From CBDBJK01 sp965206395 (GTDB lineage Bacteria; Chloroflexota; Dehalococcoidia; Lucifugimonadales; CATOSD01): a DNA stretch of 64,000 nt. Each line of letters starts with the position of its first letter. The stretch's first letter is position 1. The notes beneath the pieces are model-generated. The model ran no database searches, was not told the DNA's origin, and saw only the letters and a list, made by a program, of their open reading frames with translations. The stretch lies in the NCBI GenBank assembly GCA_965206395.1, contig CBDBJK010000018.1:62001-126000 (forward strand), in the 5' to 3' direction. The position numbers and the translations under genes were made by a program. This document shows positions 26,837 to 34,702 of this stretch, one piece after another.

Positions 26837-27778
26837 CCTCGCCGTGTGTTGGCTTGGCCCCGCCGCCTCGGGGATTGGGAGGTCGACCTTCCCGGCCCCT
26901 GCTAGACCATGGCGCGCGAGGCGGCTTTTAACCTCTACACACATCGTCCGGCGCGGTGTGCCCCCCCCGCGCTCGACCGCGGCCGCTGAGAATTATGGGT
27001 TTCTAGCACTATCCTCTCCCGCGGTTGCACAGGTTGAGCACGGTGTCGGCTCTCATCCCTCAACAAGGAGAACAACGCTGCAGCGGTTACACCGCCACGA
27101 CGGTAGGGTGATGTGCCCTACGATGTTGGCAATAGTTCCTTGCTCTCCGCTGGCACCGACTCATCCTCTGCAACGTCGGCAGGCGGCCGACGTCGCCATT
27201 CGCGGTATTCAGGGTCACTCTTGGCCCGCGCCGCGCCCTGCGCTCCGCCGGCGACACGGCCGACGCCTAGATCCCACCGGGCTCACTCCCTCCAACAGCA
27301 CCTGCTCAGATCCGTCGCAGGCTGACATCTATGCTGAACACCTTCGACCGAGTGGTACACTTTAGTAACCTGGCCCCGACAATAACTGCGACCCGGCGAA
27401 GATAAGCCGGTCCGTGCTCACCCCATCAGAACCCAATCCCTCAATCATATTGACAAAAGGCCGGGCTGTCGGGTAATATCAAGGGCAATGATCTGGGCTG
27501 ATTTCGCTCCCTGAGCGGTAAGAGGTGTATTCTGTTTGGTCCCGATTTGAGGCAAACAGCGATGGCGTCCCGGCGACCTCTGCCGCTGCTGCGCTGACCG
27601 CGCTTGGGGCCGCCGTCCACGGCGGTCTAGTGCGAACGCCGCCCCCTGATTGTCCTTCTGGCCTAGCCCCACAGCCGCTTCCGGCTCCCTACACATCCTT
27701 CCGTGACATAGATGGGCGCAGGCCGGAGCCTGTGGCAGGACCTTCCGGCGGCAGGCAAACTACTATTAGGAACGAACA
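26837..27778. other. Long GC-rich region without a recognisable gene
   Basis: About 940 bases. Open frames exist on both strands but their translations are Arg/Pro/Ser-rich without family motifs, as expected for non-coding GC-rich DNA. No tRNA or clear terminator was found. It probably holds decayed sequence inside the accessory region. Confidence 0.5.
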
Positions 27779-28078
27779 TTGAGAATCCACTCCCAACCCT
27801 TTCTGTTTATCGCCATTCCACTTATGTGTATCTTGGCGTCCATCCCACTCTTGGCCGCCTGCGGAGGCGGCGAGAGCAAGGAGGACATCCTCACTCAGAC
27901 CTGGGACTGCTGGGCCCAGGGGAACACTGAAGTCTTCGAGGCAAGCATGCTCATGACGTTCCCCACCGCCAACGATATGGACGAGGCCAAGGCGCAGTTC
28001 ATCTATGTGAGTTCCGTCGCTCCGATCGAAGACCTGAAGGCGAGCCGCGACGAAGCCTGCAGTAACGTGCCTTCCTAG
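27779..28078 (+). CDS. Small lipoprotein
   Basis: 99 residues starting at TTG. Signal segment FLFIAIPLMCILASIPLLAAC with lipobox Cys at about residue 28. The mature part KEDILTQTWDCWAQGNTEVF and SMLMTFPTANDMDEAKAQF is shared with the degraded copy at 23993-24260. The family is unknown; two paralogues 3.8 kb apart suggest local duplication. Sequence after the stop still resembles the paralogue's 3' end, so the gene may once have been longer. Confidence 0.6.
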   Translation: MRIHSQPFLFIAIPLMCILASIPLLAACGGGESKEDILTQTWDCWAQGNTEVFEASMLMTFPTANDMDEAKAQFIYVSSVAPIEDLKASRDEACSNVPS

Positions 28079-28379
28079 CCTGCCACCACGCTTCCAACGG
28101 CCCTGGCTACCGCTCCGGCCGCCACACCTATCCCAGGTTGGTTCAGACCGGCCTCCACCAGGCTGACTTCCAGACCCTCTGCTGGTTGGAAACAGACAGG
28201 CTCAGGATGGGCGGTGTCGTGCGCCATACCCAACACATATTTGGGAATGCCAAGGGTGTCTCAGCATTGACACCCATAGCAACTCCGCTATATTGTCTGT
28301 GCGACCCTGTTGGCTATGGCGCCAAGCAAAACCGGGAGGTAAAGAAAAGGGAATTATCAAGAATGTTACCCAAATCCCC
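28079..28379. other. Decayed region after the lipoprotein
   Basis: No intact gene. A short stretch near 28290-28320 translates to LYCLCDPVGYGA, matching the end of the lipoprotein paralogue at 23993-24260, so this is probably a decayed 3' extension. Confidence 0.45.
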
Positions 28380-28409
28380 TTGACAATCACGCCTAGTTGC
28401 CTGTATAAT
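28380..28409 (+). promoter_or_regulatory. Strong sigma-70-type promoter before an IS1595-like transposase
   Basis: TTGACA (28380-28385), an 18-base spacer, TATAAT (28404-28409), with GTGGGAGGG ribosome site before ATG at 28441. Confidence 0.75.
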
Positions 28410-28440
28410 ATTACCCATATAGGCAAGTGGGAGGGTACAG

Positions 28441-29121
28441 ATGCCAGGCAAAAGTTTTCGACAAGGAATCACGTTGATAGAGGCGGTAAAGCAGTTCGGT
28501 GACAAGGAAGCGGCTGAGGAGATGTTCATAGAAGCCCGATGGCCCGATGGGGTAACTTGCCCTGGGTGTGGCTCCCTGAACGTCCAGGAGCGGCCCACGT
28601 GCAAGCCCCAGCCCTTCCGTTGCCGTGATTGCCGGAAGGATTTCAGCGTCAAGACGGACACGGTGATGCAAGGCTCCAACATCCCGCTTCACAAGTGGGC
28701 ATTGGCGGTCTTTCTGATGAACACCAGCTTGAAGGGTATCAGCAGCATGAAGTTACATAGGGACCTGGGCATATCGCAGCCTTCTGCATGGCACCTGGCC
28801 CACCGCATCCGCAAGGCATGGGAGACGGACGGCGGGTTGTTCGGCGGTCCGGTTGAGGTTGACGAGACCTATATTGGGGGTAAGGAGCGGAACAAGCATG
28901 AGAGCAAGAAGCTCCACGCCGGACGGGGAGCGGTTGGCAAGACGGCGGTTGTCGGAGCTAAGGACCGCTCCACCAATCAGGTCAAGACGCAGGTGGTGGG
29001 GAGCACGGACGCCCCTACCCTACAGGGATTTGTCCACATGGAGACGGAATGTGACACCCAGGTGGGCTTTGCACCAAAAGTAGCGGTTGAACCAAAAGTC
29101 GGGTGCCTGAACCAAAAGTAG
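28441..29121 (+). pseudogene. IS1595-family transposase, truncated
   Basis: The first 205 or so residues are normal: a zinc ribbon (CPGCGSLN and CRDCRKDF), HKWALAVFLMNTSLKGISSM, PSAWHLAHRIRKAWE and VEVDETYIGGKERN with the first catalytic acidic residues of the ISXO2 domain. After residue 203 (LQGFVHMETECDT) the frame enters the end of a different transposon at 29065 and stops at 29121, so the catalytic C-terminus is missing. Confidence 0.85.
29065..29121. repeat. Solo left end of the 2.1-kb transposon found at 30820
   Basis: GGCTTTGCACCAAAAGTAG followed by CGGTTGAACCAAAAGT matches the left end at 30820-30850 in the same orientation. It contains three copies of an ACCAAAAGT motif, which also recurs near the right end (32882-32943); these may be transposase-binding sites. 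Confidence 0.75.
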
Positions 29122-29138
29122 TAAAAAAACCCCGAGTA

Positions 29139-29411
29139 TCAGTTACGACGCGCGATAGCCCATATGTCAATGGAGTAGGAGGCATCGCTTGGGAGGAAGC
29201 TCAGGCTGTAGGAGATACGCCAATTCCCATCCGCATATTCGTACACCACAACTGGGGGCAGAAGGCGCTTGGTGATAAGATCGCCATGTTCGAAGGGGAA
29301 ATCCCTGATGTAGTCCAGGGCGTCATCTACTGCTAGACGTTCCTCGCCTGTGAGCGATGGGTGGAGGCGACTCGCAGGGCTGTCGCTGCCTAGATAAAGA
29401 ACATTAGCCAC
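29139..29411 (-). CDS. Probable toxin of a DUF4065 antitoxin locus, reconstituted copy
   Basis: 90 residues starting at GTG, overlapping the preceding stop (aGTGgcTAA). The C-terminal part, VVVYEYADGNWRISYSLSFL then DIWAIARRN, looks like a small RelE/ParE- or HigB-like beta-sheet toxin, but I cannot name the family. In the original locus the gene follows the DUF4065 antitoxin and is cut by IS5 at a CTAG; here a 162-bp duplication of the flank restores the full frame downstream of an IS5/antitoxin chimera. Antitoxin-first order and stop-start overlap are typical of type II toxin-antitoxin operons. Confidence 0.6.
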   Translation of the reverse strand: MANVLYLGSDSPASRLHPSLTGEERLAVDDALDYIRDFPFEHGDLITKRLLPPVVVYEYADGNWRISYSLSFLPSDASYSIDIWAIARRN

Positions 29412-29494
29412 TCCGCGCCCGCAGGACTTCCAGCGTAATGCGCTCAGATTTGTTGGCCATTGCCTCCGAAGTTTCCCGCCAGAAGGGATCGGCG
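29333..29494. repeat. 162-bp direct duplication (second copy 30081-30242)
   Basis: Identical to 30081-30242, starting with CTAG and ending ...GGATCGGCG. The two copies flank the 3'-truncated IS5 element (29495-30080). Confidence 0.92.
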
Positions 29495-30003
29495 TTACCC
29501 TTCTTCGTCTGGTGCATCTCTGGGTCGCGCTCTTTAGCCCGATTCTTCGTCGATGAGGGCGCCGCTATGATGCTCGCGTCCACTATCGTCCCCTCCTGAA
29601 GACGGAGACCCTTGGACTCCAGATAGCGGTTGATCTCCTCGAACAGACCCGCGCCCAACTCATGCTCTTCCAGCAGGTGGCGGAAGTTCAGAATCGTCGT
29701 CTCGTCCGGCAGCGGCCCAGGCAGTCTCAGCCCTACGAACCGCCTCACCGATTCGACCTCATAGAGCATGTCCTCCATCCCAGGGTCGCTCAGGTTGTAA
29801 AACAACTGCACGCAGTGTATCCGTAGCATCACCGATAACTCGTAGGGCCGCCGACCACGACCGGCCTTGGGATAGAACGGTCGAATGCGCTCTTCCAACT
29901 CTTCCCAAGGGATCAGTCCATCCATGCGCTCAAGGAACTTCTCCCGGCGAGTCTTTCGCTTCTTGCTCTCGTAGTCCAAGTCCGCAAACGTCGGCTGGTT
30001 CAT
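29404..30003 (-). pseudogene. Chimeric frame: IS5 transposase N-terminus fused to antitoxin C-terminus
   Basis: Residues 1 to about 170 are the IS5-group transposase (MNQPTFADLDYESKKRKTRR to DPEMHQTKKGN), then the frame passes without interruption into ADPFWRETSEAMANKSERIT..., the last 29 residues of the DUF4065 protein at 30152. It cannot be an active transposase because the last third of the DDE core is gone. Confidence 0.85.
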
Positions 30004-30080
30004 TGCCTCTCCTCCCCCGTCTTCAGCCCTTGGCCCTATTTTACTATCCCACAAGCCATCGGGACTTATTCAGAGCATCC
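29495..30080 (-). mobile_element. Truncated IS5-group element, copy 2
   Basis: 586 bp: intact transposase-start end (CTTATTCAGAGCATCC then CTAG at 30081), but the other half of the element is missing and replaced by the 162-bp duplicated flank. Confidence 0.88.
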
Positions 30081-30151
30081 CTAGACGTTCCTCGCCTGTG
30101 AGCGATGGGTGGAGGCGACTCGCAGGGCTGTCGCTGCCTAGATAAAGAACA

Positions 30152-30733
30152 TTAGCCACTCCGCGCCCGCAGGACTTCCAGCGTAATGCGCTCAGATTTG
30201 TTGGCCATTGCCTCCGAAGTTTCCCGCCAGAAGGGATCGGCGGCGACTTCTTCTGGTGTCAGCGGGGTGTCCTGAGTCAATTCGAGCGTATCGTACTGCT
30301 GGGCCTTGCGCATCGGTGCCGTGGCTTTTGATAAACTCACTATCTTCCGTGTATTCAGCTTCCCATATTTGGAAACCGCAGTGTGAATCTCGACCCAGTC
30401 GTCGCTGGTGAGTTGTAGGTTCGCAAGGTCACAATGAGGACCAATCTTATAGATGTATATTGGGCCTAGATGCCCCTCCGTTGATCGCATGGCGACCATA
30501 CCGGCCTCGACCATCCCATCCAACTGATGTACTATCCCATTGGACTCGGCGTTCGGGCCGTAGTGATCCCACACGTACTCGAATCCAGTCATAGTCTGTC
30601 CGCGCAGGCGGTAGTTGGCCTCATCCAGCAGATAGACCAGCTTGACAAGCTTGGTCCGGTATACGCGGCCAGCAAGAGCATAGAGCAGACCTGCTAGAAC
30701 TGCCTCGGGTCGGGTCAATTCAGATTCCTTCAT
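30152..30733 (-). CDS. DUF4065 (Panacea/SocA-like) antitoxin-type protein
   Basis: 193 residues. KLVKLVYLLDEANYRLRGQT and FEYVWDHYGPNAESNGIVHQ fit the DUF4065/Panacea domain, a versatile antitoxin domain found before diverse toxins. The ATG at 30733 follows GGGAGAAGGCT. Its stop overlaps the GTG of the adjacent toxin frame, which is cut after about 26 residues by IS5 at 30080, so the native pair is split. Confidence 0.75.
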   Translation of the reverse strand: MKESELTRPEAVLAGLLYALAGRVYRTKLVKLVYLLDEANYRLRGQTMTGFEYVWDHYGPNAESNGIVHQLDGMVEAGMVAMRSTEGHLGPIYIYKIGPHCDLANLQLTSDDWVEIHTAVSKYGKLNTRKIVSLSKATAPMRKAQQYDTLELTQDTPLTPEEVAADPFWRETSEAMANKSERITLEVLRARSG

Positions 30734-30934
30734 AGCCTTCTCCCTTCCGTAGGAGCAAATGCCTTGCGCCATCGTATACGACGACTCTCGCCTTCTTCAA
30801 TGGAGGTCATGCTTAGCACGGCTTTGCACCAAAAGTAGCGGTTGAAGCAAAAGTGCCTTGTCTTGTGCGGCGGCATGTATGACAAACGATCAAGAAGGGG
30901 GTTGTGTTGGGGACAACGTGGGTGCGATAATAGG

Positions 30935-31029
30935 AAAGAAGGACGGCACCCCTCGCCGGGGACCAGCCTACAAATCCGAACGGGCGTTGAGACCGCCCGC
31001 TGGGGCTGTTTGCGATGCCGTCCTTCTTT
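30935..31029 (+). ncRNA. Structured RNA candidate with a 14-bp closing stem
   Basis: AAAGAAGGACGGCA (30935-30948) pairs perfectly with TGCCGTCCTTCTTT (31016-31029). Inside are two hairpins: CCCC-TCGC-CGGGG and CGGGCG-TTGAGAC-CGCCCG (about 30980-30999). The three-way arrangement is unlikely by chance but could also be a relic. Strand is ambiguous from structure; + is chosen because the following tRNA-like elements read +. Confidence 0.5.
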
Positions 31030-31037
31030 AGAACCGA

Positions 31038-31108
31038 GGCCAGGTGGATGAATGGCAAGTCGCCCCCCTCGCAACGGCGGAGACACCGGTTCGATTCCGG
31101 CCCTGGCC
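31038..31108 (+). ncRNA. tRNA-like structure 1
   Basis: Acceptor GGCCAGG/CCTGGCC (extending to 9 bp with flanking GA/TC) and T-arm CCGGTTCGATTCCGG with a perfect B-box. The anticodon arm is poor: a possible loop CTCGCAA would read CGC, but the stem has mismatches. There is no CCA. Probably a degenerate tRNA or a tRNA mimic. Confidence 0.45.
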
Positions 31109-31116
31109 TCCTCTGT

Positions 31117-31187
31117 GGGGGTATCCCGGTGGAGCGGTGGGCCTCTAAATCCTGACCGCAGGGGTTCAACACCCCTTACCTCCACCA
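31117..31187 (+). ncRNA. tRNA-like structure 2 with encoded CCA
   Basis: Acceptor GGGGGTA/TACCTCC, discriminator A, encoded CCA and a perfect T-arm AGGGGTTCAACACCCCT. The middle does not fold as a normal cloverleaf: the D-arm is short or absent and a GCGGT/ACCGC stem encloses a 16-nt loop containing CTCTAAA, which would read as anticodon CTA. It is either a decayed tRNA or a tRNA-like element. Confidence 0.45.
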
Positions 31188-31272
31188 TGCCCACTATCAA
31201 GATTACCCTAGTTATCCGAAGATGTTTAGCACAGACCAGACACCAATCTTGTCACGAACTTGGAGCAATGAC

Positions 31273-31785
31273 ATGGAGAGTTTTACATCACTGGTGCAAC
31301 GCCTTGAGGAAGCTAAGCGTTGGGCCACCATGTATGCCGCCCTAGCGGAAGTATTGGCCGAGCAACTTCAGGCCCAACAGCGCATGGAAGAACTTCTCGT
31401 CACCTATCCTGAAATCAACGCAGAACGACCGCTCACGGCTGTTGCTGGTACTGCCCAATCTGCGTCAAGTCCGAAACGGACACGGAAAGTAGACATATAC
31501 ACCGCTATCCTGAAATCCCATGGTAAACCTATGCATGTATCGGAGATACTTGCCGCTGCCCAAAATCGCGGCGTGGTGCTGGAAGGAACCAACCCAGCGC
31601 GGGTGCAGTTGCGGAACGCCCTGTTCAGTTCCAAGAACCGATTCTACAATGTGGGAGACAATACATGGTGGCTGGTTGGGGAACTACTGCCAGAAGATAG
31701 CCCCAGGGACACCGCTAATGAATGTCGTCATGCCGTGGCACAGGAGGAAGCAGAACATGCGCTAGCACGTCGCAAGACAACGTAA
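31273..31785 (+). CDS. HARE-HTH domain passenger protein
   Basis: About 170 residues. An N-terminal helical region (MESFTSLVQRLEEAKRWATM) is followed by a winged-helix segment, VDIYTAILKSHGKPMHVSEI, then RVQLRNALFSSKNRFYNVGD and NTWWLVGE, as in the HARE-HTH/HB1-ASXL family, which is found in restriction- and chromatin-linked proteins. It lies inside the transposon between the RNA cluster and the transposase and could regulate or assist transposition; that is inference. Confidence 0.6.
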   Translation: MESFTSLVQRLEEAKRWATMYAALAEVLAEQLQAQQRMEELLVTYPEINAERPLTAVAGTAQSASSPKRTRKVDIYTAILKSHGKPMHVSEILAAAQNRGVVLEGTNPARVQLRNALFSSKNRFYNVGDNTWWLVGELLPEDSPRDTANECRHAVAQEEAEHALARRKTT

Positions 31786-31930
31786 ATCGCAAACACTCGC
31801 GGCAAACTGGCAACGAAATAACGCGGTTCAGCTTGACTTTCTGGCCGTAATAGGCGATAATGGACATAAGAAAGCGACAGTGTTTTCACCACTGCCGCCT
31901 TCAAATCAAGATGGAGGGTCTATCTCCACA

Positions 31931-32908
31931 ATGACTCCCGCACAGTTTACCACCAGAAAGACCTACCCGCAAGACTGGCCCGCTTACAACGCGGCACAGA
32001 CCGCCGAGAAAGACACCTTCGTTTCACTCCTATCTGACCTGTGCGCCAGTATCGTGCAACCCGATTACAGTTTCGGGCGTCCTAGCCTACCACTGGCGGA
32101 CATGGCGTATGCGGCAACGATGAAGGTCTACACCGGCTTCTCGGCCCGCCGATTCAATTGCGACGTGCAGGAAGCCAACCGCCAGGGATTCACCCAGACC
32201 GCACCATCGTTCACTTCCGTGAACCGGTACATCGCCGACCCCGATTTGACCCCTATCCTCACGGACCTCATCGAGCGGAGCGCCTCACCCCTCAGCATCG
32301 TGGAGTCCCAGTTCGCCGCCGACAGTTCGGGCTTCTCCACCTGCCGGTTCGACCGCTGGTTTGACCACAAATGGGGCAAGGAGAAGTCCAAGCGCCACTG
32401 GCTCAAGGCCCACATTGTCGTAGGAACGCGGACCAACATCATCACGGCTGTTGAGGTCACCCAAAGCAATGTCAACGACTCGCCGATGCTGCCTGGACTG
32501 CTGGATACCACGGCCCAACGGTTCACTATGGCCGAAGTATCCGCAGACAAGGCTTACCTCTCAGATACCAACCTTCGGCACATCGAGGGCCACGGTGCTG
32601 ACCCATACATCCCGTTCAAGTCGAACACCACAGGCCAGGGCTCCCCGATGTGGAAGCGCCTCTACGCCTACTTCACACTGAATGAGGATATATGGAAGAG
32701 CCACTACCACAAGCGGTCAAACGTGGAGACAGCGTTCTCAATGATCAAGGGCAAGTTTGGGGACTCGGTAAGGGCCAAGTCAGAGACCGGCGAGGTCAAC
32801 GAGATTCTGCTGAAGTGCCTGTGCCACAACATCTGCGTACTGATTCACGCGATACACGAGTTGGACGTCACCCCGTCACTTGAACCAAAAGTGCGGTCTT
32901 TGAACTAA
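31931..32908 (+). CDS. DDE transposase of the 2.1-kb transposon
   Basis: 325 residues. DDE_Tnp_1-like fold with probable acidic residues in SQFAADSSGFSTC, VSADKAYLSDTNL and KRSNVETAFSMIKGKFGDSV. It resembles the IS4/IS5 superfamily but I cannot place it in a named IS family. The ATG at 31931 is chosen over a frame start at 31880. It ends 35 bases before the right terminal repeat and seems intact. Confidence 0.8.
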   Translation: MTPAQFTTRKTYPQDWPAYNAAQTAEKDTFVSLLSDLCASIVQPDYSFGRPSLPLADMAYAATMKVYTGFSARRFNCDVQEANRQGFTQTAPSFTSVNRYIADPDLTPILTDLIERSASPLSIVESQFAADSSGFSTCRFDRWFDHKWGKEKSKRHWLKAHIVVGTRTNIITAVEVTQSNVNDSPMLPGLLDTTAQRFTMAEVSADKAYLSDTNLRHIEGHGADPYIPFKSNTTGQGSPMWKRLYAYFTLNEDIWKSHYHKRSNVETAFSMIKGKFGDSVRAKSETGEVNEILLKCLCHNICVLIHAIHELDVTPSLEPKVRSLN

Positions 32909-32975
32909 AAGTCGGTGGGGAATCCTACTTTTGGTGCAAAGCCTGAAATCACAATAACGAAGAGGTGCAGAACCT

Positions 32976-33268
32976 ATGGCAACCCTGAGAAAGAGCGACA
33001 TCAGTCGAGGGTCGCGTCCAATATGGAGAGTTCCAGAGCGCAAGGTGAGGCGGCCCTCAAGGCAGTCCTCGACAGTATTCAAGAAGCAATCGCAGCCGGA
33101 GACCGGGTGGTGCTTACCGGTTTTGGCTCCTTCGAGGTGAGGGACGTAAAAGCCCGGAGAGTGCGGCCCATTAGAGGCGGCAGCGCAGGGGATTTGATAA
33201 CAGTTCCGGCGCACAAGCGGGTGGGCTTCACGGCGGGCGCGGACCTGAGCAAGTCAGCCCAAGGATAG
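32976..33268 (+). pseudogene. HU-family DNA-binding protein, single frameshift
   Basis: The start MATLRKSDIS lies in one frame and the rest (VASNMESSRAQGEAALKAVL, VLTGFGSFEVRDVKARRVRP, VPAHKRVGFTAG) in another. A one-base deletion near 33009 in a GTCGAGGGTC stretch explains it; restored, it reads KSDISREVA. Apart from this, all HU hallmarks are present, including the GFGSFEV and arm motif. It may be an assembly error. The 2.1-kb transposon ends 32 bases upstream and could supply or disturb its promoter. Confidence 0.8.
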
Positions 33269-33301
33269 TAATAGTCTCTATCAATCAGGAGCGAGTTATC
33301 A

Positions 33302-33336
33302 GGCGGGTTACACTTCAATAGCCCGCCTTCTTTTTT
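33302..33336 (+). terminator. Rho-independent terminator after HU
   Basis: GGCGGG / CCCGCC stem around TTACACTTCAATAG, followed by TTCTTTTTT. Confidence 0.85.
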
Positions 33337-33448
33337 ACTAAAATATGCGTGGGCAACCCGTCCTTCTACGAAAGGACCGAAATTGCTGCGAAGCATAAAG
33401 CCATGTGTTGACAATCGTAATTAGAGAGGCGAGGGAAAGGAAGGGAGT

Positions 33449-34672
33449 ATGATGGGCAACGAAGTGGATATTCATGAAGCGGTGACGCAGGCTGTAGAAT
33501 CGCTGCGAGAGGAACTGGTAGGCATAAGCCTGGATATACACACGCATCCCGAGCTAAACTTCGAAGAACACCGCGCTGCGAAGTTGTTGGCTGACACTTT
33601 GGAGCAGCACGGTTTCAAGGTGGAGCGCGGCGTTGGCGGAGTGGAGACGGCGTTTCGAGGAACAATAGAGGGCGGCAAGGGGGACGGCCCAACGATCGCT
33701 CTGCTAGCTGAGTACGATGCTCTGCCAGACGTAGGACACGGCTGCGGCCACAACCTTATCGCAATTTCAAATCTGGGCGCAGGTCTGGGCGTCAAAGCTG
33801 CGATGGAGTCTCTGCCGGGTCGGTTGGTGGTGCTTGGCACGCCTGCCGAAGAGGGCGGCGGCGGAAAGGTGCGAATGCTTGAAGCGGGAATCTTCAAGGA
33901 CATCGACATTTCACTATCCTCCCATCCCTCATCCAACGTCACCATAATACCAACCGAAATCCCAATAAGCGAAAGCTGGAGTCTGGCGATGGTCGGCTAC
34001 AGATACGCCTTTCACGGGAAGTCGGCCCACGCGGCGGCGGCGCCGGAGGCTGGCATCAACGCCCTCAACGCGGTCGTGCATCTGTTCACTGGCATCGACG
34101 CGATGCGCCAGCACTTGCGAGAGGACGTACGCATTCACGGCATTATCACTGACGGCGGTACAGCCGCTAACGTAGTGCCTGAATTCGCCGCCGCCAACTT
34201 CATGCTGCGCTGTCGAGACCGCGAGTATCTGGAAGTGGTGATCGAGAAGGTGAAACAGGTCGCTGAAGGAGCCGCACAGCTTACCGGCGCGCGCCTTGAA
34301 ATTCTGCCGAATGAACCGCTGTACGAGAATGTCATTCCCAACGCAACGCTGGCAAAGGCTGCCCACGCCAACGCAGAGGCCATAGGTATGCATCTTGATG
34401 CGCTTCCGCCCGGTGCTAGTGGCGGAAGTGGAGCGTCTACCGATTTCGGCAACGTAAGCCAGGTAGTGCCTTCTTTCGCAATGAGATTTGCCGTAAGTGA
34501 AGAGCCGGTGCCCGGTCACTCGCTTCTCCTGGCAGAGGCAGCCAAAACGCCTTTTGCCAGCGACAGCGCCATCGGCGTCGCCAAGGTTCTGGGGCTTACC
34601 GCGTGTGAACTGTTGTCGAACCCCGACCTTCTAGCCGCCGCCCGCGACGAACATCAGGCGCGGATGAGCTAG
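33449..34672 (+). CDS. M20-family amidohydrolase (AbgB-like)
   Basis: Zinc-dependent peptidase or N-acyl-amino-acid hydrolase of 407 residues. Metal ligands appear in LLAEYDALPDVGHGCGHNL (His/Asp region) and LGTPAEEGGGGKVRML (Glu pair); the dimerisation (lid) domain has YRYAFHGKSAHAAAAPEAGI. The closest general pattern is AbgB, p-aminobenzoyl-glutamate hydrolase, but the substrate cannot be set from sequence. The start ATG at 33449 follows GGAAAGGAAGGGAGT. Confidence 0.93.
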   Translation: MMGNEVDIHEAVTQAVESLREELVGISLDIHTHPELNFEEHRAAKLLADTLEQHGFKVERGVGGVETAFRGTIEGGKGDGPTIALLAEYDALPDVGHGCGHNLIAISNLGAGLGVKAAMESLPGRLVVLGTPAEEGGGGKVRMLEAGIFKDIDISLSSHPSSNVTIIPTEIPISESWSLAMVGYRYAFHGKSAHAAAAPEAGINALNAVVHLFTGIDAMRQHLREDVRIHGIITDGGTAANVVPEFAAANFMLRCRDREYLEVVIEKVKQVAEGAAQLTGARLEILPNEPLYENVIPNATLAKAAHANAEAIGMHLDALPPGASGGSGASTDFGNVSQVVPSFAMRFAVSEEPVPGHSLLLAEAAKTPFASDSAIGVAKVLGLTACELLSNPDLLAAARDEHQARMS

Positions 34673-34702
34673 CGGCCCGACAATCGGAAAGGAGTTTTGG
34701 AC

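Larger units (their letters stand above)
30820..32943 (+). mobile_element. 2.1-kb transposon with RNA structures, HARE-HTH passenger and DDE transposase
   Basis: Bounded by perfect 19-bp inverted repeats GGCTTTGCACCAAAAGTAG (30820-30838) and CTACTTTTGGTGCAAAGCC (32925-32943), with subterminal AACCAAAAGT motifs. Inside: a 95-nt closed-stem RNA-like structure, two tRNA-like structures, a HARE-HTH protein and a transposase. I see no clear target duplication. The right end lies 32 bp before a frameshifted HU gene. Confidence 0.75.

Noticed and set aside
26844..27365. 173-codon open frame
   Set aside because: Arg/Ser/Pro-rich translation without motifs or a good ribosome site; likely a GC-rich non-coding frame.
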